Assembly: GCA_033549065.1 (NCBI GenBank)
Contig: JAWSUE010000006.1
Coordinates: 1 to 64,000, forward strand
DNA: 64,000 nt
Source: Bacillota bacterium
GTDB taxonomy: Bacteria; Bacillota; Dethiobacteria; DTU022
Direction of reading: 5' to 3'
Each line of letters opens with the position of its first letter. Within the stretch, counting starts at the first letter, position 1. Below are positions 44,886 to 53,620 of this stretch, piece by piece. The notes under the pieces are model-generated. The model saw nothing but the letters and a program-made list of their open reading frames with translations. It was not told the origin of the DNA and ran no database searches. The position numbers and the translations under genes were made by a program.

Positions 44886-46433
44886 TTAGTCGTTGCCGTT
44901 TATCTTAAGCAATTTATTCAGGCCGTTGAGGTATGCCTTGACGCTGGCTTCAATAATATCGGTGCTTGTGCCCCTGCCGGTGATTGTTCTGTCCTGGTAA
45001 GACATCTGGACCTGGACTTCACCGAGAGCATCTCGACCCTGGGTTACAGCATTTATCTTGTAGTTTTCAAGACCTATGCTCAGACCGGTAATTTTGTTTA
45101 TTGCATTATAAGCGGCGTCAATTGGACCTGCACCGACTGCCACCTCTTCAATGGTTGTATCATCCTCTTTTTTAAGGCGGATGACTGCAGCAGGAATACT
45201 TTTACTACCGCTTACCGTCTGCAGGTAATCGAGTCTGTAGCGCGGTTCTGTTGATGAGAGGTGATCGAGAACTAGAGCTTCAAGATCTTCCGGGTAAATT
45301 TCTTTTTTCTTGTCAGCAAGATTAACGAAGCGGTCGTAAATTACTTCAAGCTGTTCATCAGTAAGGGAGAAACCGAGCTTATTCAACTGATCAAGCACAG
45401 CATGTCTTCCGGAACGAGCAGTCAGGTGCATCTGGGCTGCTTTTCCGCCGATTAATTCAGCATCAATTATTTCATAGGTCGTTTTGTTCTTTAGTATGCC
45501 GTCCTGATGTATACCGGATGAATGAGCAAAGGCATTCAAGCCTACTACAGCTTTGTTGACCGGTACAGAGATTCTGGTTAACTTACTGACCAATCTGCTG
45601 GTCCGGTAAATCTCGGAGAAATTAATATCAGTGTAATAAGGGAAATGATTCTGCCTAATTCGGAGTGCAACTGCAATCTCTTCAAGGGCAGCATTTCCGG
45701 CTCGCTCGCCGATACCGTTAATATTACATTCAATCTGGCGTGCGCCGTTTTTTACGGCTTCCAGGGAATTTGCCACCGCCATGCCAAGATCATTATGGCA
45801 GTGAACACTTAATATAACTTTATCCATGCCATCAACGTTCTCCCGGAGTCTTTTGATCAGTGCCCCAAACTCTGATGGAACAGCATAACCGACCGTATCA
45901 GGGATATTGATCACTGTCGCCCCGGCTTTAATGACCTCTTCCAGAAGCTTATAGAGATAGTCTTCTCTTGCCCTTGTCGCATCTTCAGGGGAGTACTCTA
46001 CATCATCGGTATATTTTCTAGCGTATTTTACCGCTTCCACACCCTGCATAAGCAGCAATTCCGGCTCTTTTTTCAGTTTATGTTGCATATGAATATCTGA
46101 AGCGCCAAGGAAAACATGTAATCTTGGATTCTCAGCTTCTTTAATTGCCTCCCAGGCTGCATCTATATCGCCCTGAACGGCTCTGGCCAAAGCACAGATA
46201 GTCGGGCCTTTTATTTCTCTGGCTATCGCTTGTACGGCCTTTAATTCGCCCGGAGACGATATGGGAAAGCCGGCTTCAATAATATCAACATTAAGTCGGG
46301 CCAGTTGACGGGCTACTTCAAGTTTTTCTTCATAATTTAGTCGCGCGCCCGGAGTCTGCTCTCCATCCCTCAGGGTGCTGTCAAATAAAAATATTTTTTC
46401 GGCTTTAATTTCATTATTCACTTTTTTGCTCAT
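44886..46433 (-). CDS. leuA: 2-isopropylmalate synthase
   Basis: 515 aa, full LeuA length including the C-terminal leucine-binding regulatory domain. FDSTLRDGEQTPGARLN, SVHCHNDLGMAVANSLEAV, GIGERAGNAALEEIAVAL, and SSGIHQDGILKNKTTYE; then the regulatory half with YQTVSG-like and TDIIEASVKAYLN. First step of leucine synthesis. The start is ATG 46433 behind GGAGGAG; the longer frame runs into the T-box. It is regulated by the leader described next. No other leu genes follow. Confidence 0.95.
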   Translation of the reverse strand: MSKKVNNEIKAEKIFLFDSTLRDGEQTPGARLNYEEKLEVARQLARLNVDIIEAGFPISSPGELKAVQAIAREIKGPTICALARAVQGDIDAAWEAIKEAENPRLHVFLGASDIHMQHKLKKEPELLLMQGVEAVKYARKYTDDVEYSPEDATRAREDYLYKLLEEVIKAGATVINIPDTVGYAVPSEFGALIKRLRENVDGMDKVILSVHCHNDLGMAVANSLEAVKNGARQIECNINGIGERAGNAALEEIAVALRIRQNHFPYYTDINFSEIYRTSRLVSKLTRISVPVNKAVVGLNAFAHSSGIHQDGILKNKTTYEIIDAELIGGKAAQMHLTARSGRHAVLDQLNKLGFSLTDEQLEVIYDRFVNLADKKKEIYPEDLEALVLDHLSSTEPRYRLDYLQTVSGSKSIPAAVIRLKKEDDTTIEEVAVGAGPIDAAYNAINKITGLSIGLENYKINAVTQGRDALGEVQVQMSYQDRTITGRGTSTDIIEASVKAYLNGLNKLLKINGND

Positions 46434-46493
46434 CGTCAATCTCCTCCATGATCTTGGATCTTGATTATTAAAAACAGGAGTGGGGGAGAGGCA

Positions 46494-46770
46494 TAAAAAA
46501 ACTTCCGTCAAAGAGACGAAAGTATTCTTCGTGGTACCACTCTTCTTGGCGGCATAACAACTACCACCCACTCTTTAAAGTAACGGAAGTCTCCGGCCAG
46601 GCCTAATCACGAATGTTTATGCAAATATTTTTATCCGGTTTCGGTTGGCAGCTAACGGAGGAGTTTCGCCGTTGTCTTCATGCCGTTTTTCACCTTATTA
46701 CGGCTCTCTGAAATGAATACTCCGGTTACTGGTTCCGATCATCGCTTTTTAACACTATTTAACTTTTAGA
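46494..46770 (-). promoter_or_regulatory. T-box leader of leuA (leucine)
   Basis: On the minus strand the T-box antiterminator sequence GAGTGGTACCACGAAG (complement of about 46529-46544) precedes an intrinsic terminator ACTTTCGTC/GACGGAAGT (46501-46523) followed by seven T residues. Upstream is stem I with an AGAGAGCC loop and, near 46658-46666, GAAACTCCTCC, where a CTC leucine codon sits at the expected specifier position. Uncharged tRNA-Leu should stabilise the antiterminator and switch leuA on. Confidence 0.92.
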
Positions 46771-46771
46771 T

Positions 46772-46800
46772 AGATTAACGGATTTAAAACAATTTGTCAA
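46772..46800 (-). promoter_or_regulatory. Promoter of the leuA T-box transcript
   Basis: On the minus strand TTGACA (46795-46800), 17-nt spacer, TAATCT (46772-46777). Confidence 0.7.
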
Positions 46801-46864
46801 GGATATTAAAGTTATTTACTGCATAGAACACAATTAACCCTGTAAAAAGGTTAAAATAAGTAAA

Positions 46865-46964
46865 CGGAATTATATATAGTACCGCTTGGTCTTGACATTT
46901 ATAATACTTTATGTCAGAATATATTTATAATTCAACATTTACAAAAACATTATATATAATTCCG
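46865..46964. repeat. 14-bp inverted repeat flanking the recombinase promoter
   Basis: CGGAATTATATATA at 46865-46878 and its exact reverse complement at 46951-46964. Between them lies TTGACA (46892-46897) with a weak -10 CAGAAT 17 nt on (46915-46920), reading toward the recombinase gene at 47003. The arms are AT-rich, so chance must be considered; outside the repeat GTATTATA also occurs twice. Confidence 0.5.
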
Positions 46965-47002
46965 TATTATAAATATATGGTATTATAAGGTCGGTGATAT
47001 TA

Positions 47003-47944
47003 ATGTCTTTGACTAGAAGAAATCCTGCAACGTTGAATAGTTACGAGCAGATCGCTCTGCTGAAACAGCCAAATCCAAAGGCACCAACCGGTTTACGCAA
47101 TTTATGCCTGTTAATTCTCATGCTTAAAGCCGGTTTAAGGGTAAATGAGGTACTTAACCTGAAAGTAGAGGATATCGACTGGGAAAAGGGCTGCGTCCAT
47201 GTATCTGGAAGCGGCGCTGCACTGGAACGGTCCCTGGTCCTTGATGACTCTGAAATGGCACTTTTACGTCGATTGAGCGAATCAACTGAACGTATGGAGG
47301 GTTACATGTTTACAACACTGGACGGTAAAAAGTTAAAAGATCGCTATATCAGGGAAATGGTTAAGAGACTTTCTAAAAAAGCCGGCATTACGAAAGATGT
47401 ATATCCACACCTGTTGCGCTATACATTTGCAGTCGACTTCATGCGTGAAACAAGGGATGTCAAGCTTCTCCAAAAGGCATTGGGACATCGGGACCCTTCA
47501 GCTACTCAGGCGTATGCTAATCTCCTTTTTGAAGAACTTAAGGGAGACCAAGAAGGGGAAAAGCGTCATAAAAGAAGCGGTATGCCATTAAGTGAACCTT
47601 ATGTTAAAAAAGTTGTACACGACGATAACGTGCAACTCAGAGTATTTGAAGATGAAAAGGGAGAAGGGATGCCTGAACCAGACCCGATTGTGTATGAGCG
47701 AACATTTGAAGAGCAAATAACGGCAAGCGGTTCAATTGATACTAATAAACCCGAAACTGAACCCGAAGCCAATGAATATATTCCAACTTTGGAAATTGAA
47801 ACTGAGCCTGAACGGGAAGAAAGAATTGCCATCCCGCCGTTAAAATGCAGCAACTGTAATTATATTCTGCACTACCAGGGTAACTGTCCAAAATGCGGAA
47901 CTTCCTTTAATGAAATATTAATGCACTGGGGCAAGAAATTCTAG
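47003..47944 (+). CDS. Short tyrosine recombinase with C-terminal zinc ribbon
   Basis: 313 aa. The catalytic domain of the tyrosine recombinase family fills residues 1-185: Arg in KAGLRVNEVLNL, HLLRYTFAVDF (H-x2-R), LGHRDPSATQAY with the nucleophile Tyr. The N-terminal core-binding (SAM-like) domain of XerC/D is absent. Residues 190-280 are acidic and low-complexity (many E, P, T), and the end carries a zinc ribbon, CSNCNYILHYQGNCPKCG. This architecture is unusual for an integrase. ATG 47003 is preferred to GTG 46994 because of the GGTCGGTGA upstream. It is not embedded in an obvious element; leuA is divergent upstream. Confidence 0.8.
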   Translation: MSLTRRNPATLNSYEQIALLKQPNPKAPTGLRNLCLLILMLKAGLRVNEVLNLKVEDIDWEKGCVHVSGSGAALERSLVLDDSEMALLRRLSESTERMEGYMFTTLDGKKLKDRYIREMVKRLSKKAGITKDVYPHLLRYTFAVDFMRETRDVKLLQKALGHRDPSATQAYANLLFEELKGDQEGEKRHKRSGMPLSEPYVKKVVHDDNVQLRVFEDEKGEGMPEPDPIVYERTFEEQITASGSIDTNKPETEPEANEYIPTLEIETEPEREERIAIPPLKCSNCNYILHYQGNCPKCGTSFNEILMHWGKKF

Positions 47945-47947
47945 CAT

Positions 47948-47971
47948 GAGAGTAGGAGATATTCTCTTTTT
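47948..47971 (+). terminator. Terminator after the zinc-ribbon recombinase gene
   Basis: Stem GAGAGTA/TATTCTC (one G-U pair) with a 5-nt loop, then TTTTTATTTTT. The remaining 47972-48180 is AT-rich with TATAAT near 48141, and holds no gene I can support. Confidence 0.7.
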
Positions 47972-48188
47972 ATTTTTCAGATATTACTTCCGATAATCTA
48001 TCTTATGTTAACTCAAGCATATTTTAATATAATTATGGATGACAAGCCTCCTCCCGGCCTGTAAAATATGCGTTTTTTGCTTTTTATTGGTATTCATCAA
48101 AATAACCGCTTTACTGTATATAATGTGCCTGTTTACTGTTATAATATGCTGAGATAAATTATTCTGCAAAATCCAGGAGGCTCAATAA

Positions 48189-49079
48189 TTGTTTAAACGA
48201 TCAAGAACTCTCTTTATCCTAACCTCCCTCCTCTTTCTCTTTCTAATATTTCTTTCCTCCTGCAACGATGCGTCTGTTAACGAGCAGGATGATATTATTT
48301 CAGAGGACATACAATTACCTTCGGAGGATTCGGAAAATGCCTCAGAAGGCAATATATTAGGCGCTAAAAATGAGGAAATAATTCCAGAGCCGGTTATTGT
48401 CGGTATTTATGGCGGAAAGGGTCATTGGGACATAAATCTTGAAGCAATCATCAATTTTCTGGATAACTATGAAATTGAATGGTCTGTTTTCGATGAAATC
48501 GATGCCGTTGAGGCTGATTTAAGTGAACGATATGATCTTATCTGGTTTCCCGGAGGCTTTGCCGCAGAATACAAAAACTATATTCGTGACCATGCGAACA
48601 TCCGTTCGTTTGTAGAAGAGGGAGGTATGTTCATCGGCAGCTGTGCGGGAGCATATTATGCAGGGGATATTTTACGTTGGCAGGGAACTGATCACGAATA
48701 CCCTCTCAAATTATTCAATGGTAAAGGTGTGGGACCGCTTTCAGGTCTGATCGGCTGGGGTGAAATAGACAGTTTCAGCCTGGAAACTGAGCATAGTGTG
48801 AACTTAGAATTTGATACTACTATCGAGTTCTATTATTTCGACGGCCCCTATTTTGAACCGTATGTTACAGAATCAATTGTAATCCTGTCCCGATATGAAG
48901 TTAACGCCGAACCAGCCGTTATTGCCGGCCACTTTGGCGATGGCAAGTACCTTCTGCTGGGTCCTCATCCTGAACTGGGAGGCTACTCCCCCTCCTCCCC
49001 CAATTTTAATGTTTCCGGTGGAGAAGGCGCTCAGTGGCCATGGCTCTATTCAGCCATTTCATGGCTGATTACCTGGTGA
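48189..49079 (+). CDS. Lipoprotein with BPL_N/glutamine-amidotransferase-like domain
   Basis: 296 aa. The signal peptide ends in the lipobox LSSC (Cys25). A Glu/Asp-rich linker follows, and from about residue 75 a class I glutamine-amidotransferase fold: VGIYGGKGHWDIN, DLIWFPGGFAAEYKN, GGMFIGSCAGAYYAGD with a nucleophile-like Cys, and LLLGPHPELGG. This matches the BPL_N family rather than true amidotransferases; function unknown. It would sit on the outer face of the membrane. The start is TTG 48189, eight nt after AGGAGG. Confidence 0.8.
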   Translation: MFKRSRTLFILTSLLFLFLIFLSSCNDASVNEQDDIISEDIQLPSEDSENASEGNILGAKNEEIIPEPVIVGIYGGKGHWDINLEAIINFLDNYEIEWSVFDEIDAVEADLSERYDLIWFPGGFAAEYKNYIRDHANIRSFVEEGGMFIGSCAGAYYAGDILRWQGTDHEYPLKLFNGKGVGPLSGLIGWGEIDSFSLETEHSVNLEFDTTIEFYYFDGPYFEPYVTESIVILSRYEVNAEPAVIAGHFGDGKYLLLGPHPELGGYSPSSPNFNVSGGEGAQWPWLYSAISWLITW

Positions 49080-49166
49080 TCACGATCTTAAATGTGGTAT
49101 TATTGATTATTACATAAAACTAACCTCCGTCACACCCGTCTACGGAAAAGGGAGCATTGCTGATCT

Positions 49167-50084
49167 ATGGGAGGAATCATTGTTCTTATCGCGGCCCTGG
49201 GCTTTTCACTTGACAGCATTTTTGTCAGAAAAGGTTTAATCGAAGAGAATTCAGGCAACGTCTGGGATATCCGTTTTATATCTTCCTTAACAACATTTAT
49301 CTTGTTTGTTATCGGAATCTTTATCGCCATTCTATTTGGATTTGATCTTGCTGAGGAATTTAAACTCATCACTTTTCCTGCTGTACTATTACTGATTATG
49401 GCTGGAATTCTAGGCCCTCTAATTGGCTCTCTATTGATGAGCATGTCGATCGGCCAGATTGGTGCTTCTCAGGCTTCCGCATTGTGGGGGGGATCCAACC
49501 CATTCTTTGCTGCTTTACTCGCTTACTTTTTTCTCGGAGAAAAACCAGGTTTAATTGGACTTTTTTCTATTTTGTTGATCGTAATAGGAATAACAGTTAT
49601 TGGCTACCATCGTTACGAAGGCACAGCTATGCTTCTGAAAAAAACAAAATTAGCAGGTGGTTTTATTGCGTTGCTGTCTGGATTAAGTTTTTCCCTGTCC
49701 CAGGTCAGCCGAGGCGCGGCTTTAAAAATGGGCGCTACTCCAAATACGGCATTCTTAGTATTTTTCTTTACTACCGCTTTTCTTCTTCTTATAATTACTT
49801 ACTTTAAAAATAAAGGAAATCTGAAACGTATAACGTCTATCAATCGCAAAAGCCTATACTGCTATATTTTTTCCGGCATCAGCGTTCTCGTGGGAGCCTA
49901 CGGACTTTTAACGGCTTTTACCCTTATTCCAGTCTGGCAGGCTATTGCCATCAGGAATATCCAGCCTCTGATAGTAATTATTTTATCGTGGTTCTTTCTT
50001 AAACAGGTCGATAGGATTAATTTACGCCTCATTCTGGGGGCTTTTTTAGTTACAGTCGGCGTGGTTATCTTAAATATCTACTAG
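49167..50084 (+). CDS. EamA-family (DMT) transporter
   Basis: 305 aa with about ten hydrophobic helices in two repeats. The first repeat ends with ALWGGSNPFFAALLAYFFLGE and the second with PVWQAIAIRNIQPLIVIILSWFFL, the usual EamA pattern of a small-residue helix followed by F-x-GE or similar. The substrate cannot be inferred. The start is ATG 49167 with AAGGGAG upstream. Confidence 0.85.
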   Translation: MGGIIVLIAALGFSLDSIFVRKGLIEENSGNVWDIRFISSLTTFILFVIGIFIAILFGFDLAEEFKLITFPAVLLLIMAGILGPLIGSLLMSMSIGQIGASQASALWGGSNPFFAALLAYFFLGEKPGLIGLFSILLIVIGITVIGYHRYEGTAMLLKKTKLAGGFIALLSGLSFSLSQVSRGAALKMGATPNTAFLVFFFTTAFLLLIITYFKNKGNLKRITSINRKSLYCYIFSGISVLVGAYGLLTAFTLIPVWQAIAIRNIQPLIVIILSWFFLKQVDRINLRLILGAFLVTVGVVILNIY

Positions 50085-50150
50085 TAATTAATCGGATACT
50101 GTAAGCCCCGGCTAGCGAGCTATGTTTTCACCAAGTTGAAATACTTTATC

Positions 50151-50314
50151 GGATAAGCAAACCCTGATACTGTTCGCTCCGGATCATTTCGCGGAGAATT
50201 ACTGCCGGTTCGCCTTCAAGCTTCAGCAGGCAGCCTCAACAGTCGACACTTAAGTCTCCGGCCTCGGTCTGCCTCTCCGGAAAGCTGAAGCAGTATTAAT
50301 CATTCCGGAGAGGC
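50151..50314 (+). repeat. Structured repeat, copy A
   Basis: It contains the 22-bp block, an AGAATTACTGC segment, the 30-bp block (50240-50269), and then an 11-bp perfect hairpin GCCTCTCCGGA/TCCGGAGAGGC (50271-50281, 50304-50314) whose loop carries CTGAAGCAG (50285-50293). Confidence 0.75.
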
Positions 50315-50325
50315 ATAATACGTAT

Positions 50326-50357
50326 GGGGACATATTGACCGAAGGTTATGTGTCCCC
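50326..50357. repeat. Small REP-like hairpin
   Basis: GGGGACA (50326-50332) and TGTCCCC (50351-50357) form a hairpin between repeat copies A and B. It is followed by TGACAA, as in the larger palindrome at 44788-44868. Confidence 0.65.
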
Positions 50358-50561
50358 TGACAACTTTATTTCGGCTCACCGGTAATTCTAACCCCTCATG
50401 CTAATGTCGCTTACAGTATCAGGGTCTGCTTATCCTGCTCCAGGTTGGTTTGCTTGCTTAAAAACAGAACAAGCATGCAATAAGGCGGATGCTGTAAGCC
50501 TTCAGCGAATCATTAAGCGAGTGGCGTAGAATCGCCGGCGAAACAAAGACTATAAAGAGAT

Positions 50562-50740
50562 CCGGCCTTTAAAAATATTAAATTCTGCTTCAGTTTTTTT
50601 AAAAGGCCGGACCGAGGCCGGAGACTTAAGTGTCGACTGTCGAGGTTTCTCTTGGAAGGCTGCAGTTGAGCCGCAGCAATTCTCAGCGAGCTTACGTGAG
50701 CCAAGGCTTACAGCATTCGTCTGGAAGATTATCCGAACCA
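50562..50740 (-). repeat. Structured repeat, copy B
   Basis: On the minus strand it has the same order as copy A: AGAATTGCTGC, the 30-bp block (50610-50639), then a hairpin of different stem sequence CCGGCCTTT/AAAGGCCGG (50562-50570, 50602-50610) whose loop again carries CTGAAGCAG (complement of 50585-50593). Confidence 0.75.
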
Positions 50741-50843
50741 GAACACTTCAGTAGTAAATAATCGTAGCAAACAGTGTAAACGTTTACGAAAATTATGTTA
50801 TAATTGGTAATGGAATGCCAATTAAATCCGAGGTGAATTGACT

Positions 50844-52175
50844 GTGCGACGCATATATTTTTTCGCAATACTGGTCATTTTCATAACAATTTCCTTCATA
50901 ATAGGCATGAAAACCGGCTCTGCTTTTCCGCCGGAAGCTATATTCAATGGCTTATTTGAAACATCCGCCGAAGAGGTTGAAGAAGAACCTGCGCCTGAGC
51001 CTGAAGAGGAAGAATTTATTCCCGATATCAGGACGGTTAGGTTGGTCTCAACTGGTAATATAATGGCCCACATTCCCCAGATCACCCAGGCCCATATCGG
51101 TGACGGCAAGTATGATTTTACTCCCAGTTTTGAAGTTATTAAACCCTATCTGAAAGCCGGAGATTTTACGGTAGCAGATCTTGAAGGCATGCAGGCCGGT
51201 CCGGATATCGTTTCATCAGGATGGGGAATCAAAGGTTATACAGGGTTTCCGGAATTTAATGCTCCGAATGAACTATCAGAAGCCCTAGTCGATGCAGGAG
51301 TTAATATTTTTACCTTTGCCAATAACCATGGCATGGATCGTGGAGTAGAAGGATTAATGATCACCCTCGATCATGTTCACAGCCTCGGAGCCAAAACATT
51401 TGGCGCTTATAAAAGCCAGGAAGAACGAGATGAACCGGTCATCCTGGAGCATGACGGCATAAAAGTAGCCTTTATCGGATATACCTACAGCACAAACGAG
51501 ATACCGATTCCTGAGGGCTATGAATACTGCCTTAATTTTGTCCGCGATTTTTCCGATATAACTCCCGTTATTGATGATATTGAAAAAGCGCGTCTTTACG
51601 GAGCAGACTTTATTGCTGTGTTCACTCACTGGGGCGCTGCAGAACACGCTCATGAACCCCAACCCCAGCGATTACGCGAAGTTGCTGCCGATCTTGCTGC
51701 TGCCGGCGCAGACTTGATCATTGGAGGCCATCCCAAGTTTATTCAACCGGCGGAATGGTTTTTCAACCCTAACGCCGATGGATCGGAAAGAGCAACTTTT
51801 GTCATCTACTCCCAGGGCAATTTCATTTCAAACCAGGGTGAAAACGACGGTTATAACACGATTTATAATGAGTTTGGACTACTTTTAAACATTGAGCTAA
51901 GTAAAAGTTTTGATACCGGTCAAACCTGGATAAGTGATGTTGATTACGAAATAACCTGGGTTCACCGTGACTGGCGTCATCGGGTCCTCCCCCTTTCAGC
52001 GGTGTTCGAAAGTTCACCCGAAGACTATAACCTCAGCGAATCACGGGTAAACCGCTTAAAAAGTATCTACGATTTTTCGAATGAAGTAGTTGAAAGATAC
52101 GGCCATCTGGAAGATAAAGTACGAGCTATGGATATTTCCGAAATGCTATTTAACGAAGCTTCCGGAGGTAACTAG
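50844..52175 (+). CDS. CapA-family (PGA_cap) metallophosphatase-like protein
   Basis: 443 aa with an N-terminal membrane anchor (about 5-25) and an acidic linker (EEVEEEPAPEPEEEE). The CapA domain follows: VSTGNIMAH, DLEGMQAG, FANNHGMDRG, FTHWGAAEHAHEPQPQ, and LIIGGHPKFIQP. Two positions differ from the pattern I know: GN where GD is usual, and HPK where HPH is usual, so metal binding may be altered. It is probably extracytoplasmic and acts on polyglutamate or the envelope; the substrate is unknown. The start is GTG 50844 (7 nt after GAGGTGA), not TTG 50838. Its stop lies just before the glycosyltransferase start. Confidence 0.85.
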   Translation: MRRIYFFAILVIFITISFIIGMKTGSAFPPEAIFNGLFETSAEEVEEEPAPEPEEEEFIPDIRTVRLVSTGNIMAHIPQITQAHIGDGKYDFTPSFEVIKPYLKAGDFTVADLEGMQAGPDIVSSGWGIKGYTGFPEFNAPNELSEALVDAGVNIFTFANNHGMDRGVEGLMITLDHVHSLGAKTFGAYKSQEERDEPVILEHDGIKVAFIGYTYSTNEIPIPEGYEYCLNFVRDFSDITPVIDDIEKARLYGADFIAVFTHWGAAEHAHEPQPQRLREVAADLAAAGADLIIGGHPKFIQPAEWFFNPNADGSERATFVIYSQGNFISNQGENDGYNTIYNEFGLLLNIELSKSFDTGQTWISDVDYEITWVHRDWRHRVLPLSAVFESSPEDYNLSESRVNRLKSIYDFSNEVVERYGHLEDKVRAMDISEMLFNEASGGN

Positions 52176-52176
52176 C

Positions 52177-53406
52177 TTGAAGATAGGCATTTTTACCGAT
52201 AGTTTCAGACCATATACCAGTGGTGTGGTAAGATCGATAGAGCTGTTCACCCGCGAATTTACCAGTCGCGGTCACAAGGTATATATTTTTGGCCCTGATT
52301 ACCCACTTCTTCACCCACCTAAAGAAGAAGGGGTTTTCCGTTTCATATCGGTTCCTGCTCCGACTATGCCGGAATTCTGGCTGCCGATTCCTATTTCCGT
52401 ACAGCTCGGACCAACGATCAAGAAGTTGGGGCTCGACTTAATCCATGTTCACTCCCCATTTTTAATGGGCAGCCTTGGTGCCCGTGCAGCTCGAAGGTAT
52501 AAATTACCGCTTCTCTTCACCTTTCATACGCTTTATGAACAATACGTTCATTATTTACCCCTGGTTGGCAAATCTTCCAAACAGGTTGTACAAACAATCG
52601 CCCGCGACTTCTGTAACCGCTGCAACACTGTTATAGCACCGTCCCAGATGGTAGTTAACTATCTTGAAAGAATCGGTGTTAAATCTCCTGTAATTGCAAT
52701 CCCAACCGGAGTCGACCTTGAAGAGTTTCGCAATCTTAATCCGAACTGGCTGGTAGAAAACTATGGTGTTCGTCAGGATGAAAAAGTTTTGCTCTTTGTC
52801 GGCCGACTAGGCAAAGAAAAGAATGTAACCTTTTTGCTTAAAGCATTCAGTGAAGTCAATTCCGCAATCCCTGAGACAAGACTTGTATTGGTTGGTCAGG
52901 GTCCACTGGAGCATTATCTGCATAAACAGGCGGTAAAGTTGGGCATTCAAGACAAATTAACTTTCACCGGCATGCTGCCCCGCCATAAAATAATTCATTG
53001 CTATGCCAGCGCTGACCTTTTTGTATTTCCGTCCGTAACGGAAACACAGGGACTGGTTATCGGTGAAGCAAAAGCAACCGGGTTGCCGGTTATAGCCATT
53101 CGCGCTTTTGGCCCGGCCGAAATGGTCATACACGGCGATGATGGACTTTTAACAGATCCTACCCTCCCCTCATTTACCCAGGCCATACTGGATATATTGA
53201 AAGACCAGGCACTGCATGAAAAGATGAGTAATAATGCTTTAAAAAATGTAACACACATATCTTCTGCCAGCTGTGCAGAACGAATGCTTGAAGTTTACCA
53301 GGATCATATAGATTCGGGAAAGACGGCACCCCGAAGGCACTATCTCAATTATGAACTTGAAATTGAACGGATATGGAAGAACTATCGCTTCCGGGGCTAC
53401 AGGTGA
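52177..53406 (+). CDS. Glycosyltransferase family 4 protein (glycolipid type)
   Basis: 409 aa GT-B enzyme. MKIGIFTDSFRPYTSGVVRS, DLIHVHSPFLMGSLGARAA, LFVGRLGKEKNVTFLLKAF, and the nucleotide-sugar motif FPSVTETQGLVIGEAKATG with the EX7E pattern. The N-terminus resembles diacylglycerol glucosyltransferases and PimB-like enzymes, so a membrane glycolipid role is possible. The start is TTG 52177 behind GGAGGT; the longer frame lies within capA. One nt separates it from the capA stop. Confidence 0.88.
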   Translation: MKIGIFTDSFRPYTSGVVRSIELFTREFTSRGHKVYIFGPDYPLLHPPKEEGVFRFISVPAPTMPEFWLPIPISVQLGPTIKKLGLDLIHVHSPFLMGSLGARAARRYKLPLLFTFHTLYEQYVHYLPLVGKSSKQVVQTIARDFCNRCNTVIAPSQMVVNYLERIGVKSPVIAIPTGVDLEEFRNLNPNWLVENYGVRQDEKVLLFVGRLGKEKNVTFLLKAFSEVNSAIPETRLVLVGQGPLEHYLHKQAVKLGIQDKLTFTGMLPRHKIIHCYASADLFVFPSVTETQGLVIGEAKATGLPVIAIRAFGPAEMVIHGDDGLLTDPTLPSFTQAILDILKDQALHEKMSNNALKNVTHISSASCAERMLEVYQDHIDSGKTAPRRHYLNYELEIERIWKNYRFRGYR

Positions 53407-53434
53407 TGAAGTTATAATCTCAAACAACTTCTGC

Positions 53435-53463
53435 TTGCGAACATTTTTATATTTCGGTATAAT
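53435..53463 (+). promoter_or_regulatory. Promoter of tRNA-Gln
   Basis: TTGCGA (53435-53440), 17-nt spacer, TATAAT (53458-53463), with the start expected near 53470. Confidence 0.75.
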
Positions 53464-53476
53464 TAATGTTGCGCGT

Positions 53477-53550
53477 TGCGGGATGGTGTAGCGGTAGCAC
53501 GGATGACTCTGGATCATCAAGCCGGGGTTCGATCCCCTGTCCCGCAGCCA
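53477..53550 (+). tRNA. tRNA-Gln (anticodon CTG)
   Basis: The acceptor stem TGCGGGA/TCCCGCA has the U1-A72 pair usual for tRNA-Gln. The anticodon stem GATGA/TCATC with loop CTCTGGA gives anticodon CTG. The T arm is GGGGTTCGATCCCC and the CCA end is encoded (53548-53550). Confidence 0.95.
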
Positions 53551-53558
53551 GTTATTAA

Positions 53559-53590
53559 AAAGCCCCCTGCTCTGTTCAGCAGTGGGCTTT
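53559..53590 (+). terminator. Terminator after tRNA-Gln
   Basis: Two-part stem AAAGCCC/GGGCTTT and TGCT/AGCA with a 6-nt loop. The T run is only the TTT of the stem. Confidence 0.7.
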
Positions 53591-53620
53591 AATTCTAAGA
53601 TAAGGAGCGAGCGACCTGTT

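Larger units (their letters stand above)
50085..50843. repeat. Intergenic region packed with inverted copies of a structured repeat
   Basis: No protein is supported. A 30-bp block at 50240-50269 recurs perfectly inverted at 50610-50639. A 22-bp block at 50151-50172 recurs inverted with one mismatch at 50414-50435. The phrase GATRCTGTAAGC occurs in direct or inverted form near 50094, 50405-50420, 50492 and 50716. The arrangement is crossing, not nested, so these are diverged copies of one element rather than a single hairpin. The right end (about 50780-50840) holds only AT-rich sequence and the capA ribosome site. Confidence 0.8.
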
